Of a stretch of 64,000 bases of DNA, positions 14,349 through 27,082 are shown one piece after another. This DNA comes from Strongyloides papillosus (taxonomy: Eukaryota; Nematoda; Chromadorea; Rhabditida; Strongyloididae). The stretch covers positions 2,666,001-2,730,000 of the forward strand of contig SRSI01000010.1 in assembly GCA_005656395.1 (NCBI GenBank), given 5' to 3'. Position numbers and translations under genes: made by a program. A model generated the notes under the pieces. That model worked only from the letters and a program-made list of their open reading frames with translations. It searched no databases and was not told the origin of the DNA. The first letter of the stretch is position 1, and each line of letters begins with the position of its first letter.

Positions 14349-16126
14349 AAAAATATTACGCTTTTTGTCTGTAATTTTATATCAAAATTTTAATTTCATA
14401 TGTATAAAAAGGTATTGTGCATTAACTTATAATGTACAAAAACACAATATTTTTAAATGCAAAGATATAAAGAAAATAGTGATTTTTGAATCTTTAAAGC
14501 AAACTAATTATTTTTTTAAATTACTTCCAAATATTTTATATAGATTTTTCCGCATTATAACACAAAACAAATCGTCTTGCAACTTGCCATCAAATTTATA
14601 TCTATATATCCATTCTCCTATCAATTAAACAAATTTCTTTTCGTCTATAAATCAGATCAGCATTTTATCTTTTCTATATATTCTATTTAGACAAATAATA
14701 ACTTTTACATCGAATAGATAGAAATATAAGTGACGTTAATATAATATATACATATTATTCCTAATAAAGTACAAAAGTTTTGGAAAGTTATACAATGCAT
14801 AAAAAGTTCACTATTTATTATATATAATATAAATTTTTATTCATTTATCCATTAAAAGTATGATTTATCTCTAAAGTTTCGTATTATATATTTTAGAGAT
14901 AATAATATTATTCTGTTTTTTATTTTGCTTGGAAATTTTACAATTTAGCAAATTCAAATTTAAGCGAACAAGAATTTTATTCTTATTTATCATTGATTAC
15001 TATATTTTATAAATCATCATAATTTTATTTCACCTAATTTTGTTGTTATTTTTGTTCACTTTTTTTTATCATTTTATTTTTTGGTCTTTTATAACATAAG
15101 GTTATTTTATTGATAATAATTTTTACCCTATCTATGAGATGTTTAGACACAAATTTTGTATTAATAATTTACTTTTATCTTTTTTTTCTTACCATGACAT
15201 TAAATCACGACACTCTCTTTTCTCATCATCATCTTCTTCACTTTTTTATATTACATATTTTCTTAGTTTCTCCAATAATCCTATAACGTTAAGTTTAAGT
15301 TTTTTCATTTTTGTTAGATGACTAATTTTTGCTAACTTTATTATGTTGTCTTGTTATTTATCTTTGTTTAATGAATATAAAATATAATTTTATAAACCTT
15401 CAGGTAATTTATTTTGTGTAAATAAATACATATTATAATTTTACTTCCTTATCGCTATATAAGAAATTAATAGAAATTTGCATGTATAAAATCAGTAAAA
15501 GGTAACATTTCAAATATATGACCTCTGATTAACACATGAACCTTTTATCATTTTCTTATTTCATATTTTGTTTCTTATTACTGTTAAGATTTTGACACTG
15601 AACATCACAAGAAAATATTTTACAAATTATTGTTTTAAATTTAGATTTACCCAAGATATATATATTTTATTTTACAATTATTATACCGCCTTAATTACTT
15701 TATTTTTCTATATATTATTTATCGTTTAAAAACTTGTAATTAATAACATCGTTTATTTTCCTTTATTATAATTTTTTTAATATGACATGTACATTTTTAT
15801 TTTATATTTTCAGATTTTGATAATAAAACATACCAAATTAAGTTATACAAACAAAAAACTATTGTTCTTCTCCGGTTTTTACTAGAAGAGGACAAAAATC
15901 AACGTACTACTCATTTATTTTAAAAGTATCAATACTCAACTGATTAAAGTCGTTGATTTTATTTCTATTCTTATTAAAAAGTGTGAAAATTTGGAACGAC
16001 AACTAGTCTAATTGAAGAAGCTTATTTAATTATTATTCTTGGAGCTTTTTGTTTTTTATACATATTTCAATAAACTATCAAAAAAAGATATTCAAGACGG
16101 CCTCGTTGGAAGCAGCGCCCCGTGTC

Positions 16127-19100
16127 ATGCCATATGACAAAATTCACCAATCACAAGATGATACTAGTAAACGACTTATTGGTAAGTTTATATTTTTACA
16201 TTGAAAATATATTTGTTTACAAAAAAATGTTTCTATTTTATTAGTAGTGTGTAGTAATTTTATTTTCATTTCATTATAAATTACTTATTTTAGGCAGCAT
16301 TCCATTTTAATTTACTTTCACATCTAAAAAATTTAACCTTAAAAATGTTTTTTCATCATAATTTCTCTCTTAATAATTGATCAAACATGTGATCATTGAT
16401 ATCTTTACTTTTTTTTCCATTAACATCTTGTCAGGTATGATTTTATTTATAAATATGTTGTACGCTTAACATTAATAAACTATAAAGGTACAAATATAGT
16501 TGATAAAATATCTATCATTAATTATTTCTTTTATTGTTTAATAGTTTTTCTTTTTCTGAGGAAATAAAATGCATATAACATAGATATATTTTGAGAAAAA
16601 AAATGCTTCACGTATTTTGATAGGAAAAGAAAGAAGAAATTGTTAGAGTCTACTGTCATTTTATTATATGCATATAATGTCAGGTTTTAATATATGATAT
16701 TGCGAAAAATATTATAAAACAGCACATGTGTTTTAAATAACTTGATAATCAAATAAATGAAAAAGGGTCTTAATATTTGCATTAGGAGAGAAGAGAAAAT
16801 AATTTCTAATGATTGAAAGTTGTTTAAAAAGATGTGACGTCAAAGAATTTTAATTATTTACGTACAATTTTAGGAATATATGGTCCTTTCGATGATTTTG
16901 TTAAGTTAGCATATGAACAAAGAGATGAAATATATCATTTACATGGATTAATAGATTACCCAAAAAGAAGTATTGATTATTCTGGGATAGCTAAAAATAG
17001 TACTACTAAATCACAATCATATATAGAATGTAATAATATGTTAACAAAAAGTGCACGGTCATCAACTCATTCCAAATCTCCGGTTAATACAGAAAATGTC
17101 TCTCCATATGTCAATCTAAATACTTCTTCTATTAATACTAGTACTAAAAATTCAATTTATTCTTCTAAGAAAGTGTTATCAAATTCTTCTGCCATCGACA
17201 AAGATCTCTCTAAAAAAAGTTGGAATGAGAAAAGTAATACTACTTCAAAAAGTAATAATATAGCAACAACTTTATCATCATCAAAACAACAAAGCGATTT
17301 TATTAATGGGAATTCTAAAAAACGTCGTCGGCAACTCTCACCATATTCTACGTCATTATCTAATCAAGAAAATAATCACAAAGGGAGAACAACAAATGAG
17401 TCATCATCTGATGATGAATTAGTTAAAGTTAAAAAACGTGATACAAAAGAATCTAAGCTTCCTAAAGTTGATGGAAATACAGATGATATATCAGTTAATC
17501 AATCCCATCATAATGCAGATGATTTGCAAAGTCCAGATTCTGGTTTTGTTTCCGTTAATTCAGATAAACATACATCAGATGGTAAAGATTCTAGTGACGA
17601 TATCGAAACCTGTGATAAAAATACCGGTAACAAAGAAGCCAAAATATTAGAGCTTGCTGCAAGAGTTAAAACTATTTTTGAGAGTGTTGGTGAGGTACTA
17701 CCGTTATTACCACCATTAAAAATTACTAGGAAATCACCTTCTTCATTATCATCATCATCATTATCAAGATCAGTTATCAACACCGCTACAACTACAAAAA
17801 ATACCACAGTAAAGACAATTCCTGTTTACAAAGAACCAGTTGTCATAGAAGAGAATGTTGATTTTAAGTGTAAATTAAATATATCGGGATTGTCTGCTGA
17901 TAGAAAGAGACATTTAAAAAGTTTTCTAACTTCGGAATATCCTAAGAAAGAAACAATAAAAGGTTGTAGTGATAGTAAAAAATCTAAAAAAAGTAGTAAA
18001 GAGCATAGTGTTGTTGTTGAAGAAAAACATGAAAAGGAAAGTAAAAATATTTCAACATTAAACAATAGTCAAATTAGCAAAGAAATTTCAAAAGTTAAAA
18101 ATATTAGTAATAAGCGAGATTATAGTAGTAGTAGTTTATGTAAATCTACAAAACAGGTTGAAGAAGTACCAGTGCCAATAAAGAAGGAAAAAAAAAGTAA
18201 TAGTAATATTCCAACTGCAAATAGTAGTAGAAGTTCATCTGTTTGTCGTGGACAATCGGCATTATCATCTTCTTCCTCATCATTATTACCTAATTCACCA
18301 CTATATCTTATGAATAAATATAAACCAAAATTAGCATGTGAATTGAAACAAAATGATCTTCCTAGAACAGTACGAGATTATGATTTCTATGGTAAATTAG
18401 CAAAAGATTATAAACATAAAGCTGATAAAACTGATCGTGATAAACATGGAATGAAGAAATTCTTTAGATATCTTGAATGTATTGTTTACTTCATAGCTGC
18501 TACCGCTCATCAAGTTATAGCCTCTGAAGGTAAAGAAAGTTCTCAAAAACTTCGTCCCGCTGAATACATGAATGAATCATTTAAATTTTTAAAAGAAGTC
18601 TCTAAGAGTGTTTTAAATAACGATTCTAAATTTAAGTCATGTTCTATATACAGTCGATTGGTAATATTAGTTTCATATGTAAAAGCAACAATGTTATTTA
18701 AATGTTATGATTTGAAGAAAAAGACTATTATTGCTAATCAACATCGACTATCTAATTTACAAGCTGAATGGTTAGCTAGAAATGGTAAAAGTAGTGGACA
18801 AAATAATTATTTATTTGAACATGATAGTAAATTGAACTCTTTTTCAAGCAATAGTGCTACTGACAAATTAGGAAGTGCCGGTCGTCAAAGTGCTTCTAGG
18901 GATTTTGATAACATCTCATCAAGTACTGATAATTTTAATAAAACTTTTACGCAAAACTTGAATAACCAAAATACAGCTTTATCATATCTTCTTTTTGCTC
19001 ACGGAATTATAGATCGAATTAATGAGGAAATAACTGATATTGATAAAGGTTTGTTAAGAAATAACCATTAATATTATATTAAATTTATTTTAGCTATGAT

Positions 19101-19224
19101 TGACCACTTAGATTCCATTTGTGGTAGAATGGACCTACATATGAAAACACTCGATTTGGCCAGGTATCTTTTAACGGGTATAACTTGGTTACGCAAGGAA
19201 TATGAAGCCGAAATGGATCATTGA
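16127..19224 (+). CDS. AF4/FMR2 (AFF) family elongation scaffold
   Basis: AFF proteins are nuclear scaffolds of the super elongation complex, which brings P-TEFb to paused RNA polymerase II. My model has exons 16127-16181, 16832-19048 and 19094-19224, giving about 800 residues. The long middle part (about residues 60-500) is Ser/Asn/Lys-rich and disordered, as usual for the family. The C-terminal homology domain begins near residue 510, with the hallmark DYKHKADK motif and the helical segment FRYLECIVYFIAATAHQV. The last exon adds the conserved tail ending LTGITWLRKEYEAEMDH. Both introns are phase 1 and join in frame (GTAAGT donor, 650 bp; GTTTGT donor, 45 bp). The start at 16127 is tentative: the frame is open upstream, so the true first exon could lie further left. 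Probable orthologue of the single nematode AFF gene (affl-1 in C. elegans); family call firm. Confidence 0.85.
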
Positions 19225-20946
19225 AAAAATATTGTTATTATTATTATATTCTTAAGGGCATCAATTTATATAAAAGCTCACTTTAATAATTGTGTCTATT
19301 AACAATATTATTATATGGTATATGTACTGTCAATGGGGACAAAATATTTTTATATTATACTTTGTTATCACTCTTTAGAACAATTAGACATTTATTATGG
19401 GCAATATTTGAAGACGTATTATTTTTTATCTATTGTATAATTCCTTTTACTTTCTTTCATTTTGCTTTTCTACAATAATGATCACAGATATATCTTTGTT
19501 TAAAATAAGGAAATTTATTTATTACAAGATAAGTGAATATTAAAAATATTTTGTGGAGATAGTGTTAATATTATTTAAAAAAGAGGAAGATGAATAAAAT
19601 TTTTGGATATTATAGTCAGTGCTTAATCATTAAAACAAAGTAATGTATAAAGTTGAAATGGATAAAAAAACAAGAATTTTTACTGGTTATCGTCAGGTTA
19701 TTGATCATATAAATGTTTTTGATTTTTAGCATTATTATTTATTATGATAAAAATTTTTAAACATTTGTCAAGATATGTATTATATTTCTAAAATATTATT
19801 TTGTTTTGTTAAAGGCACTTTGAAAGGAATATACATTTGAAATAACTACGGATATATTTAATATATATATTACATTATAATTTTTCATATCAATGGAAGA
19901 AAGAGAAACTTGTTTATAAGTTATTTTTCCTTCTTATCCACAATCATCTATTTCGCTTTCCTTTTATTCACCAATCAACAAAATTTCACATTCATTTTAC
20001 ACATGTTTTTTTTATTATATACCATACTTTTACTCATACACGGGGATTTTTTTAAGTAAAAATATATATATTTAATTATTACTTTGAATTACCATAAAAA
20101 GGTATTACAGTTTTTGTTCGAAATAATATTTTTTAAGTCTATTCTCAAGAGAATGTTTTGTATTTCAATAATCTTTTTTTAGTATATTTGATTGTTTTAA
20201 AAGAACGATAAAATCATACCAAAAAATTTTATACAAGTGCCAACAAAATTCTGGTTGCATATGATAAAGATTATTAAATTAATTTTTATTTTTAATATCT
20301 CTTAATATTGTATTTTAATTATATAAATATATATATAAAATTCTAAATTTAATTGAAGAATCTTTTTTGTTTTTTTTATAAAAAAAAGTAGTTGAATTTG
20401 TATATTAGGTAAAAACAAAAGAAAAAAAGATTTATCAAGTGCAAAAATTTCATGTTGTTTATATGGACAAAAAAAATTTATATAGTTTTTTAAGTAATCT
20501 AAAATTTAGTCACAGAAAGTTTGTTCAAAATTCTAATTACGTAATTTTAGTTATTTTGAAGAAATTTTCTTTAAAAAATAATTTATTTATAGATGAGAAT
20601 TTGTTTTCAGAAATTTGGTGTAATTATTGTATAATGTAGAAAATTTAATGAAAACAACTATATTTTATTTTTATTTTTCTTTTTAGTATTTATAAAAAAA
20701 TATTTTTTTTATTGGTCATTATTGTATAATGAATGAAAATTTATATGTTCCTATAATCAATGCAATATTTTTCTTATTATTGTCATATATTTTTTTTCTA
20801 TGTATAATAAAGAATTTCAATAATGTTATAACTTTTATAATTATTCAAACAAATAATAAATATTTCAAATATTTTATTATAAAGTAAATACCAGCATTTC
20901 GGAAATATAATAGATATATGTTTATCATATACAAGCACCTAAATTT
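19225..20946. other. intergenic spacer, convergent gene ends
   Basis: This lies between the 3' end of the AFF gene (+) and the 3' end of the LRR gene (-). It is AT-rich with many homopolymer runs. Short open frames are present (for example 20439-20639, which begins with GTG), but none looks coding. Confidence 0.6.
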
Positions 20947-23900
20947 TTAAAAAGTATAAGAATAAATAAATATTAATAAAGTAAAGAATGTAATATATAA
21001 ACTTTTGCAATTTCTTGAAGATGAATCTTTAATACTATACAAATTTTGAATATCATTACTATTTTTTTCATAACATTTAGAATTTCTTTCGAATGTACAG
21101 GACAAAACTTTCGAATAATAATTACAATCACCTTCAACGTTTGTATCTATCAGAAGGCACTTCTCAGCAGCTACTTTTAATGGATATATTAAAGAATCAG
21201 GTATTCCTACTTTACTACTATCCCTTTTTAATGATATTGAAGGTAATTGATTAGATTGAATGTCATATTTTTTTGCTAAATTACTATTTTCAACATAAAT
21301 TTTTGTTGATGAATCTAGTAAGTTACCACTTTCATTTATATTAGAATTTTTAATATCTATGCTTTTGATTATTGAACTTTTAAATGAACTCTTTCCTATT
21401 TGATTAATTTTTGAATCCTTTATGCTTATTTTATCTATATACATATCATAAAAAACTTTTTCATTCATTGATGGTAAGAATACATTGTTAAAATATAACA
21501 TCTCTAAATGATTTTCTTTGAAAGCATAAGAATGAGACATTTGTAAATCCGAATTATGTATAAATATTCTTCTTATGCTTTTTGGAACGGATACAATAGT
21601 TATACCATTATCAATTCTATAGAAATAAATATATAGGGATTTAAAATCTGGTGTATCAATAAGTGTTAAATGTTTGCAATCACCAATCAACAAAAATTTA
21701 GCTTTTGAGGGAAAGGTATGAATAATATCAGACGATTTATTTGTACTATCAGTATATCCATTATCACATGTACAATCATCAATTAACCAACGATTTTGAC
21801 AAATTAAACCTGGTGTTGGAGAATATTCTATAGGTTTATTACATATATATTCATTGTTATTGTTATTATTATTAACAATTCCTTCAATTTGATTATTTAC
21901 ATTCCTACCATATTGACATATATTATCAGTTATCCTCCATTCTAGATGGTGTGGAAAGATTTTGGTAAATAAAGCATTAACTTCACAATCGTTTGGATCA
22001 CAAAGAAGTATATTATGAGAAAAAATAAGATTCTGTGCAAATAAATTGTCAAAATATTGTCTTTTGAAAGTACTTGTAAATAAATTATAAAGTAGTTGTA
22101 AATTTTTAATATTTGAATTTTTAAATATTCCTTCTTCTTGTTCCTCTATTATTGTATATTTAAGGAGAAAGTTGTTTACTTCTTTTATTTCCCCGAATAT
22201 TCCGCCTTCTATTGCTTCTCCAAGAGTACAATTTATTATTGTCAGTGATGACATAATTGTTTGATAAAAAAGATCTTTACCAAGGGTTTTTGTTGTTGTG
22301 TTGAATATTGATACTTCATTAATGGAATTTGTATCGAATGTTCTCTTTTCTATGTTACCTATTAAGGAATTCTCGATAAATAAAAAGTTGATATGAGATT
22401 CATAAAATGATTTTGTATGTAAATGTTCTATTTTACATTTATCAATTTTAAGTTCATTAAAATCTCTTGATCCTCGTATACTATGGGAATGAAACTGATT
22501 AATTTTACAATTATTAAAAAGTATAAGTGAAATATTATAAGGAATAATATTTTGAATACCTCTAATACTATTAATATTAGAATGTTCAATTACAACTTTT
22601 GAATGATTATAAAATAAAGCTGGTGTTATTCTATTAATTGTGCAATTAATCATTTTGTATTCTGTAACTTCTTGTGTTGGTATTCTTTTTAATACTCCAC
22701 TTTTAAGTTGTAATTTCATTTCTTTAATTGTTATTTTCTTACTTCTCACACCCATTAAAAATAATTCACTTCCAACAATTTCTCCTTTTTCAAAAATCAT
22801 TTCTTTAAAATTACTTCCTACAAATAGGTGTTCGCTAATTGAAGGTAACAATATTTGATCTCTCATGAAAAATTTGTTGATATTTATCATTTGTGCAAAT
22901 GAACCAACTTCTATGTGACTTATTACTACTTGTCGGAAGTATAAATAATCAATTTCTCTAATACCGGAAAATGCTAATTTTTGAATTTTGTTTATCGTTG
23001 TATTTCGAATCCAAAAGTGATTAAGATTACGAAGACCAGTAAAGGTAAATTGTGGTAATGATGTAACAAATGAATTTTGAATAACAAATTGTTTTGGAGA
23101 CTCTTTAATATCTTTAAATGAGTACGAGGAAAAAGACAATTTTTTAATGTCAATAAATTTAATTGAATCTTTGACTTTTAAATTTGTAAAAGTACCATTT
23201 GATACAGTAACATGTGAACATGAATGAATAATAACATTATCAACATACTCTAAATAATTAGAAAAATTTGATAGAACTAAATGATTATTATAAAATGGTT
23301 CTTTGTTCTCCCCATTTAAGTTGAAATTTTTATAACTCCAAGCATGTTCATTACATCTACAAAAGAAAATATAAAATTACTGAAAGTAACATTTAATATA
23401 ACCTAAAGAGTAGTCAAATTTGGTAAAATAGGGAAAGATTAAAATTTTTATCAATGACACTTAATTATTTATATCACAAAGGCTGCCTGGTGTTTATAGG
23501 TTATTTTTGTAAAGACTTTTCCTCCTAATTATATTCTATTATCTCAAGAAGTACAACTATAAAATTTTACTTCTTATAATATTCTTAGTTAAATATTATA
23601 AACTAAAAGCAATTACATAAAGTAATACACTTAGGAATTTAAAAATTCCATTTTTTATTTCTTCTAACAACCTTAAAAGATGGTAATTTAATTTATATTT
23701 TTGTTTTTGATACTATTTAAATAAAAACATTTTTTATAGAATAATTACAAAAATATGAATAAATAAATTATACTTAAAAATATATATCCTTAACATACGT
23801 TAATAAATGGTTGTAGAAAATATAATAATATGGTGAAAAAAGGTTAATCATTTAAAAGTAGATAATAAACGTTAATTACAATTTTTATTTTTTGTCCTTT

Positions 23901-24042
23901 TTTATTTGAAATAATTTTTGAGAATTTTCTTTACTTACGTGCATATTATGGAGTTAGATGAACAGGAGCAGTCTGATGGACATGTTATAATTAATATTGA
24001 AATGTTTAGTAGAAAAATTAAAATAAAAATCCATTTGATCAT
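20947..24042 (-). CDS. secreted, probably GPI-anchored LRR protein
   Basis: Exons 24042-23939 and 23356-20947 join across a 582-bp phase-2 intron into about 837 residues. Exon 1 encodes a signal peptide (MIKWIFILIFLLNISILIIT) and then an N-terminal LRR cap, CPSDCSCSSNSIICTC, completed by exon 2. The body holds many irregular leucine-rich repeats with Asn/Ile ladders. Near residue 460 there is a cysteine cluster like a C-terminal cap, then a second CTCDNG cap-like segment and a second LRR block. The C-terminus is a Ser-rich stretch followed by LYITFFTLLIFIYSYTF with no charged tail, which suggests a GPI signal rather than a spanning segment. Nematodes have many extracellular LRR proteins acting in cuticle or apical matrix and in adhesion; I cannot assign an orthologue. 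Confidence 0.8.
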
Positions 24043-27000
24043 TTTTAAATTCAAAAATAACTAAACTTTTAGTAGACACCCTAAATTATAGATTAATTAA
24101 TAAACTTTACTCAACAAAATTTTTTGCTAATTTCAATTGCACCTGGTAATGTTTGATTTAAAAATTCTTACATAAAAATAAGGAAATATATAAAATTTTT
24201 CTAAAATATTAAAATATAAATGTATGTTTTATGTATAAAATTTAAAAGAATTTTTCGTCTTTTTTAAAGTACATTTAAAATATATATGTATATTTATCAA
24301 AAGATGTGTAAAAAATAAATTTTTAATAATTATATATTTTCTAAAGAGGAGAGATAAAGAATAAGTATGAATTAAGTTACAACTGTGCATTTCATATTTT
24401 GATATGATAATAGGATAAAATTTTGAAGAATATATTGTATAGAAATGTAAAAACAAAAGTATGCATAATTAGGTCTGCGTGACGAAAAGCTATTTTGGGT
24501 TATGTATGAATATTTTAACTTAAAAGAAAATGCTCTTAGAAGGGTGTTGAAAAAATTTTTTTTACAGTAAGGCACATCTTATTCTTTTTACAAATTACGT
24601 AGAAATATTATAAAAAAATTAAGTCGTTATTATTATATTATGATGTGTTATTAAAAATATATAAAACCTTCTGTTGAATCTAAAAATGGGTTTACAAAGA
24701 AGATTAAGATATTAAGGATTAATATTTAAGCCAAAATTATACTGAAATATATTATATACTAATATTTGTCTTTATATTAGTTATACAAATTAATAAAAGG
24801 TTCCTAAAGATTATAATAATAAAGTTTATTAGTAAAACAATAAAAATAATTTACTAATTCTTAAACTTTTAGGTGTGTAGTGAATAAATCATAATGATAC
24901 TAGCTTTTCATGTCAAACTTGTAATTACGTTATCTAAAACTAACTAGTTAATTTTACCCTTTATAAAAATAAAATTTAGACTAAAAACAAATTGCCGTGT
25001 TTTTTAAATGAATGGCATAATAAATTGTTCTTATCAATTATATATACCTTCATATTTCATTTCCTAAAACCAATAACTACCATTTCAAAATGCATTCCAA
25101 AATGTAAAAGATGATCATAAATTTTAAAAACTATTTTTAATAATTAATCATCCTTATCCTTAGTAACAAATATCTTAATTTCCCCTTTTTTAAATTACAT
25201 TGTAACAGAATAATAATTTTTATTAATATAACCAACTGGGAAGTAAAATAAAATGATAACAAAATTATGCTTAAAATGATAGTTAACAAGTATAAGGATA
25301 AAATAATGGCCATAACACTTAAAAATAACTCTTATTGACATGAATATTTAAATGTAATATAAAAGAGAAAATTTTTTATTAATCTCTCAAATACATTACT
25401 TTGATTATATTATATTTTTATATCAACATGTACATAGATTTTCTAAATATCATTACAAACAATTCATTAACTTTTATGTCATTAATGCATAAATGGATAA
25501 AATATACTTATCTTTACAAAATAGCCTTGTTAAAGGTGATAGAAAAAATATTATATTATAAAATGGATTATCTTAAAAATATCTAATCTAACAATCTTTT
25601 ACTCTATATTAAATTTTTCTATTATAATAGTATGCCATTTTTATACATTTCTTATTTTATTCTTTTTTAAATTATTGAGTTTAAACCTTTTATAAGAAGA
25701 AGAAACAAATTAAGAAATACATAAACAACAGTACACATAATTCTTAAATTTTGATTTATTTTTCCAACTACTTAAAATAAACAAATTTTTACCATATATA
25801 GAAATATGAATATAAATAATAGAAAATAGGATAAAAGAGATATTTATTTTTAGAATTACAAAGAACCTCTCTTATATATAAGAAACTAGCGGTACCGGAA
25901 CTGATTATGTAATCAAAATGTAGTAACAAAATATTTTAAATTATAATGAATAACTAAAAAGTTTTCGCTTTTCATAACAATGTTACTTTTATCAAAATAA
26001 TATTAACATAATATTACGTGAATGTCACAATATATTTTAACTATTATAAATAGTTCATTCGCTTTTAACTTTTATTTTTCCTAACTCCTACACCCCTCTT
26101 TTAGAAAAGCCTACTCCAATATTCAGGATATAATTCTTCAAACTTTTGATTATATAACACAAGTTCAAATATGTAATGATTTTTCCCTAAATTAAGTGCT
26201 ATTTTACAGTAAGTGAAGTGTAGTTCCTTTCAATATTCTTCAAGAGGCATTCAAAATGTTATACTTAGATAATTAAATGAGTGCAAGATAGTAAGGATTA
26301 TGGTAATAGGAAACATCAATCACAATACTTGGAGAGTTAATTTAATAATAAAAGAATATATAATTTTAATACATCAACTTTAATAAAAGGATAAAAATAA
26401 AATAAATGAGTGAATGAGTTAATTTAATCATTAAGGTATAACCTAATGAGATGTAAATAACAATACATACAAAAATTATCAAACAAACAGTAATTTATAT
26501 TTAGATATGGCCATAAATCTTTGTTATGGTGAGAAAGTTAATCAAATAACACTAACAATTTTTCTTTATATTTTGAAACTAAAATCTAATGTAAATTTAT
26601 ATGTTCCTTACTATAGTTTTAATACTAATAATACCTTTCATTGATATTTACAAAAAGTTCATTGTTAATTTTACCTATTATTTTTCTCTTCATCTATTTA
26701 TAAACTTTTAAATGGATTTAAGATACATTATATTTCAAATTTATAAAATGTATAATTATAAATTTACATGTCACTAGTAGAAGTTATTATAAAAACACGG
26801 AAAGCAATAGAATATTAATAAACTAATTTTAAGTACAAACAATTAATTTTTTTACTCAAGTTATAAAGTGCAACATTCAATTTTTCTTAATATAAAAATT
26901 TTAAAGTAATTTCTAAAAGCAAAGCAAATATTCTTTATTAGACCAATTTCTTAAAATATGTTAAAAAACATAATTAATAGGATTATATATATCAAAACCG

Positions 27001-27082
27001 TTTTATAATGACTTTGAAAAAGAAAGAATAAAAATTTGTGTATTATCATTATCAACCGTACCTAAAATTATATTAAATTTTT
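24043..27082. other. intergenic spacer, 3 kb
   Basis: The region lies between the LRR gene start and the beta-catenin gene stop, both on the minus strand. It is AT-rich throughout. Short frames at 24229-24575 and 25401-25586 have AT-only style codon use and no recognisable motif. It should hold the LRR promoter on its left and the beta-catenin 3' UTR on its right; I cannot place sites. Confidence 0.6.

Larger units (their letters stand above)
1..16126. other. gene-poor AT-rich region
   Basis: I find no convincing gene in this 16 kb. The open frames here are short (under about 90 codons), use mostly AT-rich codons, often lack ATG, and match no family I know. The sequence is dominated by A/T runs. 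By eye the + strand becomes T-rich from about 2.4 kb to 15.9 kb, as introns and upstream regions of + strand genes often are in nematodes. Local features are an (AT)n tract near 10372-10398, a 20-bp palindrome at 4560-4579, and a hairpin island near 14250-14350. It may be upstream regulatory sequence or a long 5' intron of the AFF-like gene that follows. Confidence 0.6.

Noticed and set aside
14365..14628. 87-codon open frame on + strand
   Set aside because: No ATG start, composition like surrounding noise, and no family pattern.
17508..17807. 99-codon minus-strand frame inside the AFF gene
   Set aside because: Antisense shadow of a Ser/Asp-rich coding stretch.
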